The notes: a model not told the origin generated them from the sequence alone. Positions 42,008 through 52,518 are shown, counted from the first letter of the stretch. The stretch is DNA of 64,000 nucleotides from Sphingomonas sp. (GCA_019753375.1 JAIELC010000027.1:24724-88723), one strand, 5' to 3'. Numbers and translations are program-made.

Positions 42008-44338
42008 CTAGCTCGCCGATGTGGCGTCCGGCTTGGGGGCTTTGGCCGCACTTTTCTTTTTCGGCTTCTTGGGGGCGGCGGGCACGATTTCAAAGGCCAG
42101 CGCGCCGTCCTTCAGCTTCACGGTAACCTCGCCGCCATGGACCAGCTTGCCGAACAGCAACTCCTCGGCAAGCGGCTGCTTGACCTTTTCCTGGATCAAT
42201 CTGCCCATCGGACGGGCCCCATAAAGCTTGTCATACCCCTTGTCGGTGAGCCATTTCTTGGCGTCATCTTCAAGGTGGATATGCACACCGCGATCCGCCA
42301 GCTGCAATTCGAGCTGCAGGATGAACTTGTCGACGACGCGGGCAACAACTTCGGGGGGCAGATAGCCGAACGGCACGATGGCATCGAGCCGGTTGCGAAA
42401 TTCGGGCGTGAACATCCGCTGCACCGCTTGCTCATCCTCACCCTCACGGGTCAGGTTGCCGAAGCCAACGGTTTCGCGGGCCATGTCCGACGCCCCGGCA
42501 TTGGTGGTCATGATCAGGATGACGTTCCTGAAATCGACGGTCTTGCCGTGATGATCGGTCAATTTGCCATTGTCCATCACTTGCAACAGGATGTTGAACA
42601 GATCAGGATGCGCCTTTTCGATTTCATCGAGCAACAGCACCGAATGCGGCTGCTGGTCGACCGCATCGGTCAGCAGGCCGCCCTGATCATAGCCGACATA
42701 GCCGGGAGGTGCGCCGATCAGCCGGCTGACGGAATGCCGTTCCATATATTCCGACATGTCGAAGCGCTGGAGCGGGATGCCCATAATCGACGCAAGCTGC
42801 CGCGCAACTTCCGTTTTGCCAACGCCGGTTGGCCCCGTGAACAGGTAATTGCCAATCGGTTTGTCGGGATCGCGCAAGCCGGCGCGGCTCAGCTTGATGG
42901 CCGATGACAGCTTCTCGATCGCAGCATTTTGGCCGAAAACCACCCGCTTCAGATCGGTGTCGAGCGTTGCGAGTGCCTGGGTATCGTCCTTTGAGACGGA
43001 TTTGGGCGGGATGCGCGCCATTGTCGCAATAACCGCCTCGATTTCCTTGGCGGTGATGGTTTTCTTGCGCTTCGACGGCGCCACCAGCATCTGCATCGCG
43101 CCGACCTCGTCGATCACGTCGATCGCCTTGTCGGGCAATTTACGGTCGTTGATGTACCGCGCCGACAATTCGACGGCGGTCTTGATCGCGTCGGGCGTGT
43201 ATTTGACGTTGTGATGGTCCTCGAATGCAGAACGCAGACCGGCCAGAATCTTGATGGTGTCTTCAATCGTCGGTTCGTTCACATCAATTTTCTGGAACCG
43301 CCGGAGCAACGCGCGGTCCTTTTCAAAGTGATTGCGGAATTCCTTGTAGGTGGTTGATCCGATGCACCGGATCGTCCCGCCCGACAGTGCTGGCTTCAAC
43401 AAATTGGACGCATCCATCGCCCCGCCACTGGTCGCCCCCGCGCCAATAACGGTGTGGATCTCGTCGATGAACAGGATGGCGTCAGGCAATTTTTCCAGCT
43501 CATTGACGACGGCCTTCAGCCGCTCTTCAAAGTCGCCGCGGTACCGCGTGCCCGCCAGCAGGGCGCCCATGTCGAGCGAATAGATGACGGCGGGCTTCAG
43601 CACGTCGGGGACGTCACCCTCGATGATCTTGCGCGCAAGGCCCTCGGCAATCGCGGTTTTGCCGACGCCGGGGTCGCCGACATAGAGCGGGTTGTTCTTG
43701 CTGCGGCGGCACAGGATCTGGACGGTCCGGTCAACCTCTGCGCCACGGCCGATCAGCGGATCGACCTTGCCGTTCTTGGCCTTTTCGTTGAGGTCGACGC
43801 AGAACTGCTTGAGCGCGCTTTCGCCTTTGCCCTTGCCGTCGGACTTGGCGGGCTTTTCTTCCTCCGCGCCCTTAACTTCGCGGGGTTCCGGTGCCGCGCC
43901 GCCCTTGCCCACGCCGTGCGAAATATAACTTACCGCGTCCAGCCTGCTCATGTCCTGCTGTTGCAGGAAATACACCGCATAGCTTTCGCGCTCGCTGAAC
44001 AGCGCCACCAGCACGTTCGCGCCGGTAACCTCATCACGCCCCGATGACTGGACGTGCAGGATGGCGCGCTGGACCACGCGCTGAAATCCACTGGTCGGCG
44101 ATGGATCGGTCGCCGCTTCCACCTTCAGCGCTTCCAGCTCGGTATCGAGATAATGGGCGACGGTGGTTTTCAATTCGCCAAGATCGACCCCGCATGCCGA
44201 CATGACCTTCGACGCATGCTCGTCATCGACGAGCGCAAGCAAAAGATGTTCAAGCGTTGCATATTCGTGCCGGCGCGATGACGCGGCTTCGAGTGCCTTG
44301 TGCAATGTGCTCTCAAGGGCGGATGCGAAGGATGGCAT
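42008..44338 (-). CDS. clpA: ATP-dependent Clp protease ATP-binding subunit ClpA
   Basis: N-terminal repeat domain 'HEYATLEHLLLALVDD', two AAA+ modules 'GDPGVGKTAIAEGLA', 'GPTGVGKTEVARQLA'. Confidence 0.97.
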   Translation of the reverse strand: MPSFASALESTLHKALEAASSRRHEYATLEHLLLALVDDEHASKVMSACGVDLGELKTTVAHYLDTELEALKVEAATDPSPTSGFQRVVQRAILHVQSSGRDEVTGANVLVALFSERESYAVYFLQQQDMSRLDAVSYISHGVGKGGAAPEPREVKGAEEEKPAKSDGKGKGESALKQFCVDLNEKAKNGKVDPLIGRGAEVDRTVQILCRRSKNNPLYVGDPGVGKTAIAEGLARKIIEGDVPDVLKPAVIYSLDMGALLAGTRYRGDFEERLKAVVNELEKLPDAILFIDEIHTVIGAGATSGGAMDASNLLKPALSGGTIRCIGSTTYKEFRNHFEKDRALLRRFQKIDVNEPTIEDTIKILAGLRSAFEDHHNVKYTPDAIKTAVELSARYINDRKLPDKAIDVIDEVGAMQMLVAPSKRKKTITAKEIEAVIATMARIPPKSVSKDDTQALATLDTDLKRVVFGQNAAIEKLSSAIKLSRAGLRDPDKPIGNYLFTGPTGVGKTEVARQLASIMGIPLQRFDMSEYMERHSVSRLIGAPPGYVGYDQGGLLTDAVDQQPHSVLLLDEIEKAHPDLFNILLQVMDNGKLTDHHGKTVDFRNVILIMTTNAGASDMARETVGFGNLTREGEDEQAVQRMFTPEFRNRLDAIVPFGYLPPEVVARVVDKFILQLELQLADRGVHIHLEDDAKKWLTDKGYDKLYGARPMGRLIQEKVKQPLAEELLFGKLVHGGEVTVKLKDGALAFEIVPAAPKKPKKKSAAKAPKPDATSAS

Positions 44339-44465
44339 TACCAGTTTACTCCATGCGAGCGACAATCAATCGGTGCGCTCTGTCTGTCTATGTCGGGACC
44401 GGGCATCGCGGCATCAAGCTCTTGACAACCAGGCACCTGAAACAGGCCAAAGGATGTGACCGCCT

Positions 44466-44663
44466 TCACTGCCTGAATAACGCGTCGGCGCTTGCCCTAT
44501 GGTTAACAACGCGCTGCTTGTGCGCGCGCGTTCGGCTGATTTCCGCTTCAAGCGCTGCAACACGCGCGTCCAGTTCTTCCACCGAAAGCGGGTCAAGATC
44601 TTGCCGGGCCAACGCGTCCACCGGATCGCCCGCCCGACGCGGGAGATTGTCTTCGGACTCCAT
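44466..44663 (-). CDS. DUF1192 domain-containing protein
   Basis: 'DLDPLSVEELDARVAALEAEISRTRA' typical DUF1192. Confidence 0.85.
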   Translation of the reverse strand: MESEDNLPRRAGDPVDALARQDLDPLSVEELDARVAALEAEISRTRAHKQRVVNHRASADALFRQ

Positions 44664-44743
44664 TGCACTGAACGTTGACCGACGGGGCGGTCATGTCAAT
44701 AAGGCCAGTAGGGAAAATTGCCGGGATCAAGGGGCCTGACACA

Positions 44744-45745
44744 ATGAGCGCGCTGCCCGCGACAATGATTGCGATTGATCCGGAAGCACCGGGCGGACCG
44801 GAAGTGCTGGTGCCGGTGACGCGGCCCGTGCCGCAGCCGGGGCCCGGCGAGCTATTGATCCAGGTGGCGGGAGCCGGTGTAAATCGACCCGATGTTCTGC
44901 AGCGACGCGGCGGCTATCCGCCCCCGGCTGGCGCCCCGTCGATCCCGGGTCTGGAAGTCGCCGGCACCATCGTCGCGGTGGGCGAAGGGGTGGCGCGCGA
45001 TATGCTGGCCCAACCGGTCTGTGCGTTGCTGGCCGGCGGTGGCTATGCCGAATATGCCATTGCCCCGGCTGGTCAGTGCCTGCCGGTACCACCCGCGCTG
45101 ACCATGATCGAGGCGGCGGCGATCCCCGAAACGCTGTTTACAGTTTGGACCAATTTGTTCGAACGCGCCTTTGTTGCCGAAGGCGATACCGTCCTGATCC
45201 ATGGCGGCACCAGTGGGATCGGCACCATGGCGATCGCGCTGGGGCAGATCTTTGGCCTGACAACGATCATCACAGCGGGCAGCGATGATAAATGCGCCGC
45301 TGCGCTCGCGCTGGGTGCGTCGCACGCCATCAATTACAAAACGCAGGATTTCGTTGCCGAAGTCAAAGCCTTCACCAGCGGTGCCGGCGTGGCCGCGGTG
45401 CTCGACATGGTGGGGGGTGATTATGTGCCGCGCAATCTGCAATGCCTGGCTGACGACGGGCGCCATGTCTCGATCGCGGTTCAGGGCGGATTGACCGCGA
45501 CAATTCCGATCTTTGACGTCATGCGACGGCGGCTGACCCTGACGGGATCGACGCTGCGGCCCCGCGATGCCGAATTCAAATCGATGGTCGCCGATGAACT
45601 GCACCGCATCGTCTGGCCCTTTGTCGTCGATGGCCGGCTAAAACCGGTGATCGATCGCACTTTTCCGCTCGCCGACGCCGCTGCAGCGCATGCCCGGATG
45701 GAAGCTGGCGATCATATTGGCAAAATTGTACTGACCAACGATTGA
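44744..45745 (+). CDS. NAD(P)H-quinone oxidoreductase (zinc-independent MDR family)
   Basis: 'GAGVNRPDVLQRRGGYPPPAGAPSIPGLEVAGTI', 'LIHGGTSGIGTMAIALG'. Confidence 0.93.
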   Translation: MSALPATMIAIDPEAPGGPEVLVPVTRPVPQPGPGELLIQVAGAGVNRPDVLQRRGGYPPPAGAPSIPGLEVAGTIVAVGEGVARDMLAQPVCALLAGGGYAEYAIAPAGQCLPVPPALTMIEAAAIPETLFTVWTNLFERAFVAEGDTVLIHGGTSGIGTMAIALGQIFGLTTIITAGSDDKCAAALALGASHAINYKTQDFVAEVKAFTSGAGVAAVLDMVGGDYVPRNLQCLADDGRHVSIAVQGGLTATIPIFDVMRRRLTLTGSTLRPRDAEFKSMVADELHRIVWPFVVDGRLKPVIDRTFPLADAAAAHARMEAGDHIGKIVLTND

Positions 45746-45832
45746 TGATCTCGGCATGGCCGCCAACCGGCTATTGGTGGGCGGGGAACCACTGTCGTGA
45801 TTTAACCAGACCATCCTGCTGGAGACGCATTG

Positions 45833-46450
45833 ATGTCGTCACTTGTCCTTCACGAATATGCGGCGTCGGGGAATTGCTACAAGATCCGGCTGACGGCGGC
45901 GCATCTTGGGATTCCGCTTGAGCGGCGCGATTATGATATTGTCCAGGGTGAGACCCGAACGCCTGAATTCCTGGCAACCGTCAACGCCAATGGAAGGATT
46001 CCGGTGCTGCAGGATGGCGACCAGTTCCTGCCCGAAAGCAACGCCGCGTGCTTCTATCTTGCCGATGGGTCTGCGCTGATCCCGGCTGATCGCTTCGCGC
46101 GGGCGGACATGCTCCGCTGGATGTTCTGGGAACAATATAATCACGAACCCAACATCGCCACGCTGCGCTTTTGGCATGGGTGGATCGGCGAGGCCAATCT
46201 TACGGATTTGCAGCGCGCGACGCTGCCGGGGAAATTCGCGGCTGGCGAGGCAGCGCTCGCGCTGATTGACCAACGGCTTGCGGCGGCGCCGTTCCTTGTC
46301 GGGGACGCGCTGACGCTCGCCGATATCACGCTCTATGCCTATACCCATGTCGCGACCGATGCTGGTTTTGATTTGGGCGCCTACCCGGCAGTCGAAACCT
46401 GGCTGAACCGCGTCGGTTCGCAGCCTGGCCATATCGCCATCACCGACTAA
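45833..46450 (+). CDS. glutathione S-transferase family protein
   Basis: Thioredoxin-fold N-terminus 'SGNCYKIRLTAAHLGIPLERRDYD', C-terminal 'LTLADITLYAYTHVA'. Confidence 0.9.
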   Translation: MSSLVLHEYAASGNCYKIRLTAAHLGIPLERRDYDIVQGETRTPEFLATVNANGRIPVLQDGDQFLPESNAACFYLADGSALIPADRFARADMLRWMFWEQYNHEPNIATLRFWHGWIGEANLTDLQRATLPGKFAAGEAALALIDQRLAAAPFLVGDALTLADITLYAYTHVATDAGFDLGAYPAVETWLNRVGSQPGHIAITD

Positions 46451-46506
46451 GGTGCGGCCAACGGGTCGGTTTACCCCGATCACCCGATGCGGGGCATATT
46501 GCCGCA

Positions 46507-47271
46507 ATGCTGCCCCACGCCATAGGGTGGCGCGTGAGGCGTATCGATCAGAACCGGATGAAGGGCGCGCTGGGCGCTGCAATCGCGCAGGGCCTGATGA
46601 TCTATCTGCTTGTTATCGGGCTCGCGGTCGCATTGCCCGGGGTCCGGCAATCGACGCTGCAGACATTCGGCATGGTGCCCGTCGCCCCCAAATTGCCACC
46701 GCAAATGCTGGCGCGCGCCGATCGCGCAAAATCGGGCAAACCGGCGCCGCCAAAATTGAAAGCGCAAGCAACCCGGATTGTTGCGCCGTTGCCCGCCCTC
46801 AAGCCAAGCGCTGTCGCTGCGGCGCCCAAGCCAGGCCTGGGTAGCCAGATGGTCCAGGGTGCTGCACCCATTGCCGGGCCCGGCAGTGGCGCTGTCGGAA
46901 TCGGCGACGGCACCGGCGGTGGCGGCGCTGGGGACGGCACGGCTGATGGCGATGGCGGCAGCGACGCGACGTTGATCAGCGGTCGTATCCAGACATCGGA
47001 TTATCCACGCGACGCGCTGGCCGCCGAACAAAGCGGGACGGTCTACCTGCGCTTTGTCGTCGGCGTGAATGGCCGCGTCAGCGACTGCGCGGTCACGCGA
47101 TCAAGCGGCGTTCCATCGCTGGACGACGTCACGTGCAGGCTGATTACGAAGCGGTTCCGATATCGCCCTGCGCGCGATCGCGCCGGCAATCGGGTGCCGC
47201 AGGTCATTGACGGTGATCATGAATGGTCCGCCCCAAAGCCACCGCCCGCGCCGGATGATGACGCGGGCTGA
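46507..47271 (+). CDS. energy transducer TonB family protein
   Basis: N-terminal TM, Pro/Ala-rich linker, TonB C-terminal domain 'YPRDALAAEQSGTVYLRFVVGVNGRVSDCAVTRSSG'. Confidence 0.85.
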   Translation: MLPHAIGWRVRRIDQNRMKGALGAAIAQGLMIYLLVIGLAVALPGVRQSTLQTFGMVPVAPKLPPQMLARADRAKSGKPAPPKLKAQATRIVAPLPALKPSAVAAAPKPGLGSQMVQGAAPIAGPGSGAVGIGDGTGGGGAGDGTADGDGGSDATLISGRIQTSDYPRDALAAEQSGTVYLRFVVGVNGRVSDCAVTRSSGVPSLDDVTCRLITKRFRYRPARDRAGNRVPQVIDGDHEWSAPKPPPAPDDDAG

Positions 47272-47282
47272 GCGGCAAAAGA

Positions 47283-47594
47283 TCAGCGCCTTACCGTTAC
47301 GTACCGGCAGCGCTTTTTCGCGGTGATCGACCGATCAATGGCGCGGCCGGCAAAGGCACCACCAACGCCGCCTGCTGCGGTGCCCAGCAGCCCGCCGCCC
47401 AACGCGCCGCCGACGACCGCGCCGCCGACGGCGCCTGCCACCAGACCGGTAGTCCCTTTTGACTTGCGGCAAACCTTGCGCACCGTCTTGCCATGATAGG
47501 TGGCTTTGCTCGCCATGGCCTGGCTTGCGGGTAACACTGCGCTAACGGGCAAGGCCATCGATACGGCTCCCAGGGTCAACATCAAACGGCGCAT
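47283..47594 (-). CDS. glycine zipper domain protein
   Basis: Signal peptide; 'GTTGLVAGAVGGAVVGGALGGGLLGTAAGGVGGAFAGRAID'. Confidence 0.75.
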   Translation of the reverse strand: MRRLMLTLGAVSMALPVSAVLPASQAMASKATYHGKTVRKVCRKSKGTTGLVAGAVGGAVVGGALGGGLLGTAAGGVGGAFAGRAIDRSITAKKRCRYVTVRR

Positions 47595-47778
47595 GGCAGT
47601 CTCCCTTTGCGAATAGGTGGATTATCGTGGGTGCAACAACCGAACTCTCAAATGGTTGCGTGTGGGTACCAAGTCCTGACTCGATCGGCAAACCTGCAAC
47701 CCGCGACCCGATTATGACAAAGCTGCGTCACCCAACGATTCTATTTGTAACATATTCTGGCCATAGCCGCCTCGACAG

Positions 47779-48693
47779 ATGATCGCGGGGCATCTTATGA
47801 CGGTTGAATCATTCGCAAAAATTGCTGAAAATTCCGGGTTCGGCCCGGGCGACGTTACCTCATTTGCCGATTTCGTGCACTCGTCGCCGTCGATCCCGGA
47901 AAAGCCGGTGACGTCGCGACGGCGCTATCGCACTGTGTGGATATCGGATGTCCATCTGGGCACGCGCGGCTGCAATGCCGATATGCTGATCGACTTTCTC
48001 GATCATGTCGACAGCGACAAAATGTATCTGGTCGGGGATATCATCGACGGCTGGCGACTGAAAAAGAAATTTTACTGGCCCGCGGCGCATAATGATATTG
48101 TCTGGCGCATCCTGAAGCGGGCCAAGCGTGGCACGGACGTGGTGTATATTCCCGGCAACCATGATGAAGTGTTCCGGCAGTTCACCGGGCTGGATTTTGG
48201 CGGCGTCAAGATCCGGCGTCAGGCCATCCATGAAACCGCCGATGGCCGCCGATTACTGGTGCTGCACGGCGACGAATTTGACGCGATTACGCTTGCGCAC
48301 CGCTGGCTCGCGCATGTTGGTGACTATGCCTACACCGCGCTGATGACGTTGAACCGCTGGTTCAATGTGATCCGGCGGCGTCTGAACTTGCCGTATTGGT
48401 CGCTGTCGAAACATGCGAAGGCCAAGGTGAAAAATGCGGTGGAATTCATCTCGCATTATGAAGATGTCGTCGCGCAGGCGGCAGGCGCGCGCGGGGTCGA
48501 CGGCGTGGTGTGCGGCCATATCCACACCGCCGAAATTCGAAAGATCAACGGCATAGACTATTACAACGATGGCGATTGGGTAGAGGGTTGCACCGCGCTC
48601 GTCGAGCATTACGATGGCTATATGGAAGTGCTTCACTGGGCAGACGAGATTGCCGTGCGCAATCTGGCAGATATATCGGCGCTGGCGGCCTGA
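47779..48693 (+). CDS. UDP-2,3-diacylglucosamine diphosphatase-like metallophosphoesterase
   Basis: 'WISDVHLGTRGCNADMLIDFL', 'YIPGNHDEVFRQFTG', 'VCGHIHTAEI'. Confidence 0.9.
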   Translation: MIAGHLMTVESFAKIAENSGFGPGDVTSFADFVHSSPSIPEKPVTSRRRYRTVWISDVHLGTRGCNADMLIDFLDHVDSDKMYLVGDIIDGWRLKKKFYWPAAHNDIVWRILKRAKRGTDVVYIPGNHDEVFRQFTGLDFGGVKIRRQAIHETADGRRLLVLHGDEFDAITLAHRWLAHVGDYAYTALMTLNRWFNVIRRRLNLPYWSLSKHAKAKVKNAVEFISHYEDVVAQAAGARGVDGVVCGHIHTAEIRKINGIDYYNDGDWVEGCTALVEHYDGYMEVLHWADEIAVRNLADISALAA

Positions 48694-48698
48694 GCGGC

Positions 48699-49736
48699 GT
48701 GCGGATCGCCATCGCCACCGACGCCTGGTCGCCGCAAGTAAACGGCGTCGTGCGGACGTTGCAGTCGGTTCGTGCCGAGCTTGAGCGGCAGGGGCATGAA
48801 GTCCTTATTGTCTCGCCCGACCTGTTCTATTCGATGCCGTGCCCGACCTATCCCGAAATCCGCCTTGCCTTTGCGCGCACCGCGTCGGTCGGCAAGATGC
48901 TCGCTGATTTCCACCCTCATGCCATTCATCTCGCCACCGAAGGGCCCGTTTGCCTGGCCGCACGGCGCTGGTGCCTGGCGCATGGTTTCCCGTTCACCAC
49001 CGCCTATCATACCCAGTTTCCTGATTATATTTCGGCACGGACCGGCATCGATCCCGCATGGATTTGGCGATATATCGCGTGGTTCCACTGGCCGGCTCAG
49101 GCAATTCTGGCCTCGACGCCGTCAATTGCCGCGACGCTGAACGCGCATGGGCTGGAACGGACGCGGCATTGGGGCCGGGGTGTTGATCTGTCGACCTTTG
49201 GGACCGGCGTCGCGCCCGATCCGGCCATCAGGGCGCTTGCCGCCGATGGACCAGTCCAGCTGTACGTAGGGCGCGTGGCGGTTGAAAAGAATATCGAGGC
49301 TTTTTTGGAAACCAGCCAGCCCGGCGTCAAAGTTATCGTTGGCGATGGTCCGGCGCGCGCGGCGCTTCAGGCAAAATATCCCGAAGCCCATTTTCTGGGG
49401 CCAAGATTTGGTCGCGAACTGGCGGCGGCGTATGCGGCAGCCGATGTTTTTGTCTTTCCCAGCAAGACCGATACCTTTGGTCTGGTGATGATAGAGGCGC
49501 TGGCGTCCGGAGTGCCGGTCGCCGCTTATCCCGTCACGGGTCCCGTCGATGTCCTGCGGACAGGGGTCGGCGTCATGGATATTGACCTGAACCGGGCCAT
49601 CGCCGGCGCCCTGCGCCTCGATCGCGCGACCTGTGCGGCCTATGGCGGCGGCTTCACCTGGGAAGAGAGCGCGCGTCAGTTTCTGGAAGCGCTGGTACCG
49701 TTTGGTATTGATCAGGATCTGCGCAACGCGGCCTGA
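48699..49736 (+). CDS. glycosyltransferase family 1/4 protein
   Basis: 'IAIATDAWSPQVNGVVRTL', 'YVGRVAVEKNIEAFLE', 'FVFPSKTDTFGLVMIEALASGVPVAAYPVTGP'; GTG start. Confidence 0.92.
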   Translation: MRIAIATDAWSPQVNGVVRTLQSVRAELERQGHEVLIVSPDLFYSMPCPTYPEIRLAFARTASVGKMLADFHPHAIHLATEGPVCLAARRWCLAHGFPFTTAYHTQFPDYISARTGIDPAWIWRYIAWFHWPAQAILASTPSIAATLNAHGLERTRHWGRGVDLSTFGTGVAPDPAIRALAADGPVQLYVGRVAVEKNIEAFLETSQPGVKVIVGDGPARAALQAKYPEAHFLGPRFGRELAAAYAAADVFVFPSKTDTFGLVMIEALASGVPVAAYPVTGPVDVLRTGVGVMDIDLNRAIAGALRLDRATCAAYGGGFTWEESARQFLEALVPFGIDQDLRNAA

Positions 49737-49901
49737 TCAGTGCGTAAAGATGGAATCATGCAAGTTTGAATTGAAACTTGACCAGGCGCGCACCACCAGC
49801 TCAATCACCAGCGTCGTCCCGGCACCACCCCGGAACGCTTCGTCGGCAATGACGAGGACAATGATTAGGCCAAAGAATGCTTTGATCATAAGTTCGCGCA
49901 T
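49737..49901 (-). CDS. candidate 54-aa membrane microprotein
   Basis: MRELMIKAFFGLIIVLVIADEAFRGGAGTTLVIELVVRAWSSFNSNLHDSIFTH; abuts the glycosyltransferase stop; below the ORF-track length cutoff. Confidence 0.35.
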   Translation of the reverse strand: MRELMIKAFFGLIIVLVIADEAFRGGAGTTLVIELVVRAWSSFNSNLHDSIFTH

Positions 49902-50143
49902 AGCATTTCAGGGTTAATCGTTGGTTACCAGCGGCCGGGCGCCTGACTGGTCAACTGTGCCGCCGGCAGACCGCCAGCAGGCCGCCAGCAGGCCGCGAGC
50001 GGGTGGGCAGGGATTGCCCGTTTACAGGCCCCGTCATGCTGACTTGCCCCCAACGCGTATCCGCATTAAGTCACCAAGCGTAAAGTGGCCGCTCCGCGAG
50101 GGGCGGCCCTTGTCGTTTTTGGTGCTGTTTTTGGAGAATTCCC

Positions 50144-50821
50144 GTGGCTCAGCCGCTCATGCCGCATGCGACCGCTTCCTGGCTGGTCGACAATACCTCG
50201 CTCAGTTTTGAACAGATCGCCGAATTTTGCGGTCTGCATATCCTGGAAGTACAGGCAATTGCCGACGATACCGCAGCGACCAAGCTGACCGGGCGTGATC
50301 CCGTTCGCGCCCACGAGTTGACGCAGGACGAAATCGAAAAGGGTCAGGCTGACCCTGATTACCGGATGCAGATGACGCGCGGCCCCGATCAGGTCCGCCG
50401 GACCAAAGGGCCACGCTACACGCCGGTATCAAAGCGGCAGGACAAGCCCGATGGGATTGCGTGGATCATTCGCAATCATCCCGAGATTTCGGATGGCGCG
50501 ATATCAAACATCATCGGCACCACCCGCACCACCATCGCGGCGATTCGTGACCGTAGCCATTGGAACATCGCCAACATCACGCCCAAGGATCCGGTGACGC
50601 TGGGTTTGTGTTCGCAGCGCGAGCTTGATGCGATTGTTGCCAAGGCAGCCAAGGCCGCAGGCATTCAGGCGCCGGTCGACAACCGGCTGGAAGGCGATCG
50701 TGAAGCGCTGATCAATGAATTGCGCGCCGAACGCGAACAGGCCGTGCGCGACGCAGCGGCGGCCGAAGCGGGCGACAGCGGACCAATGCTTGGTGGATTT
50801 GCCGATCCCTTCAAGCGCTGA
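50144..50821 (+). CDS. trcR: DUF1013 protein / cell cycle transcriptional regulator TrcR
   Basis: 'HATASWLVDNTSLSFEQIAEFCGLHILEVQAIAD', 'DGAISNIIGTTRTTIAAIRDRSHWN'. Confidence 0.92.
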   Translation: MAQPLMPHATASWLVDNTSLSFEQIAEFCGLHILEVQAIADDTAATKLTGRDPVRAHELTQDEIEKGQADPDYRMQMTRGPDQVRRTKGPRYTPVSKRQDKPDGIAWIIRNHPEISDGAISNIIGTTRTTIAAIRDRSHWNIANITPKDPVTLGLCSQRELDAIVAKAAKAAGIQAPVDNRLEGDREALINELRAEREQAVRDAAAAEAGDSGPMLGGFADPFKR

Positions 50822-50828
50822 TCGGGTC

Positions 50829-51926
50829 ATGGCGTCCGTATCGCCCGATGCGTCGCTGGTCGGTGACGAAAGCTTCGTTGCCACCAGCCACCGCGGGCTG
50901 ACCTATCCGCTTGGCAAACGGGCGCCCGCCGATGGCGAGCTGATCGAGCTTGCGCCGGGTTTGCGCTGGGCGCGAATCGCGATGCCGGGCTCTTTGGCGC
51001 ATATCAATATCTGGTTTGCCGACGATCAGGACCTGGCCGGGCAGGGTGTTGCCGTGATCGATACCGGTATCAATCTGCCGCAGTGCCGTGACAGCTGGGC
51101 AGCGCTTGATGCCGGGCCGCTGGCCGGCGCGCGCCTGACCCGCGTAATTGGTACCCATCTGCATCCCGATCATATCGGGCTGGCTGGCTGGCTGTGCGAG
51201 CGTCACGGCATTGCATTATGGATGACGCGCGGCGAATGGCTGACCGCGCGGATGCTCACCGCCGATCAGCGCGACGAGACACCGGCGGAAATGATCGCGT
51301 TTTGGCGGGCCGCCGGCTGGAATGATGAGCAGCGCGAGCATGGCCGGATGCGCGGCTGGCGCCAGTTCGGCCACATGGTCACGCCCTTGCCGCTTGGCTA
51401 TGTCCGGTTGCGTGATGGCGATATTGTTCCGCTTGGCAACGCCAGTTGGCGGGTCGTCGTTGGCAGCGGGCATAGCCCGGAACATGCCTGCCTGGTCAAT
51501 GATCGCGACGGCGTGATGATTGCCGGCGACCAGGTGTTGCCGCGGATCAGTTCCAACGTCTCGCTTGGGGTCACCGAACCCGAAGGTGATCCGCTGGGCG
51601 ACTGGCTGGCATCGATTGCCAAATTGCGCGCGCTTCCTGCTGATCTGCTCGTCCTGCCGGCGCATGGGGAACCCTTTACCGGTCTGCACGTCCGGCTCGA
51701 CGCGTTGCGCGATGAACATCTCTCAAGGCTGGACGCGCTGCACGACTGGCTATCGGAGCCGCGCCGCGCGGTTGATTGCTTCCCGATTTTGTTCAACCGC
51801 ACGATTGACCAATCCGTGCTTGGCCTCGCGACCGGAGAGACGCTGGCGCATCTGCGACGGCTGGAAATTGAGGGCCGCGCCCGGCGTTCGGTCCGCGACG
51901 GCGTCTGGTGGTACGACCGCGCCTGA
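50829..51926 (+). CDS. MBL fold metallo-hydrolase
   Basis: 'VIGTHLHPDHIGLAGWL', 'GSGHSPEHACLVNDRDGVMIAGDQVLP'. Confidence 0.92.
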   Translation: MASVSPDASLVGDESFVATSHRGLTYPLGKRAPADGELIELAPGLRWARIAMPGSLAHINIWFADDQDLAGQGVAVIDTGINLPQCRDSWAALDAGPLAGARLTRVIGTHLHPDHIGLAGWLCERHGIALWMTRGEWLTARMLTADQRDETPAEMIAFWRAAGWNDEQREHGRMRGWRQFGHMVTPLPLGYVRLRDGDIVPLGNASWRVVVGSGHSPEHACLVNDRDGVMIAGDQVLPRISSNVSLGVTEPEGDPLGDWLASIAKLRALPADLLVLPAHGEPFTGLHVRLDALRDEHLSRLDALHDWLSEPRRAVDCFPILFNRTIDQSVLGLATGETLAHLRRLEIEGRARRSVRDGVWWYDRA

Positions 51927-51996
51927 CACACCGAGGCGGATGAACCGTTTGCCTATCGGGTAGTCCCACGCCACAAGATGCCGGTCGCTGGGGGGG

Positions 51997-52518
51997 ATGG
52001 GCATGATCCGCAGGCTGGAATTGTTTTTTGAAAACGCGCTGTTCGCGTCGCGCTGGATCCTCGCGCCTTTCTATGTCGGCTTGATCTTTGCGGTGCTCGG
52101 CCTGCTGATCGTCTTTGCCCGAGAGCTGCTTGAGGCAATGCCTTATACCATGACGATGTCGGTTGAGCAGGCCATCTTAAAGGTCCTCGCGCTGCTTGAT
52201 CTCGCGCTGGCTGCCAATCTCGTCGTGATCATCATCCTTGCCGGTTATGAGAATTTCGTGTCGAAAATCGATACGGCGGGTCATGAGGATCGCCCCGACT
52301 GGATGGGCACCACCAGCTTTTCGGGACTGAAGCTCAAACTCTATGCATCGATCGTTGCCATTTCGGCCATTCAGCTGCTCAAGTCCTTTATGGGCATTGG
52401 GCAAAAGGCGGCTGATCCAACGATGCTGTTATGGATGACAATCATCCATCTGACCTTTGTCGGCACGGCAGTCTTCTCAGCGTTGACCGATTTCCTCGCG
52501 TCAAAGGCCAAACACTAA
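51997..52518 (+). CDS. UPF0114 (YqhA) family membrane protein
   Basis: 'FENALFASRWILAPFYVGLI', 'LALAANLVVIIILAGYENFVSKID'. Confidence 0.92.
   Translation: MGMIRRLELFFENALFASRWILAPFYVGLIFAVLGLLIVFARELLEAMPYTMTMSVEQAILKVLALLDLALAANLVVIIILAGYENFVSKIDTAGHEDRPDWMGTTSFSGLKLKLYASIVAISAIQLLKSFMGIGQKAADPTMLLWMTIIHLTFVGTAVFSALTDFLASKAKH

Noticed and set aside
49633-49917. 94-aa plus-strand ORF over the glycosyltransferase 3' end
   Set aside because: Out-of-frame overlap with a strong gene and no recognisable domain.
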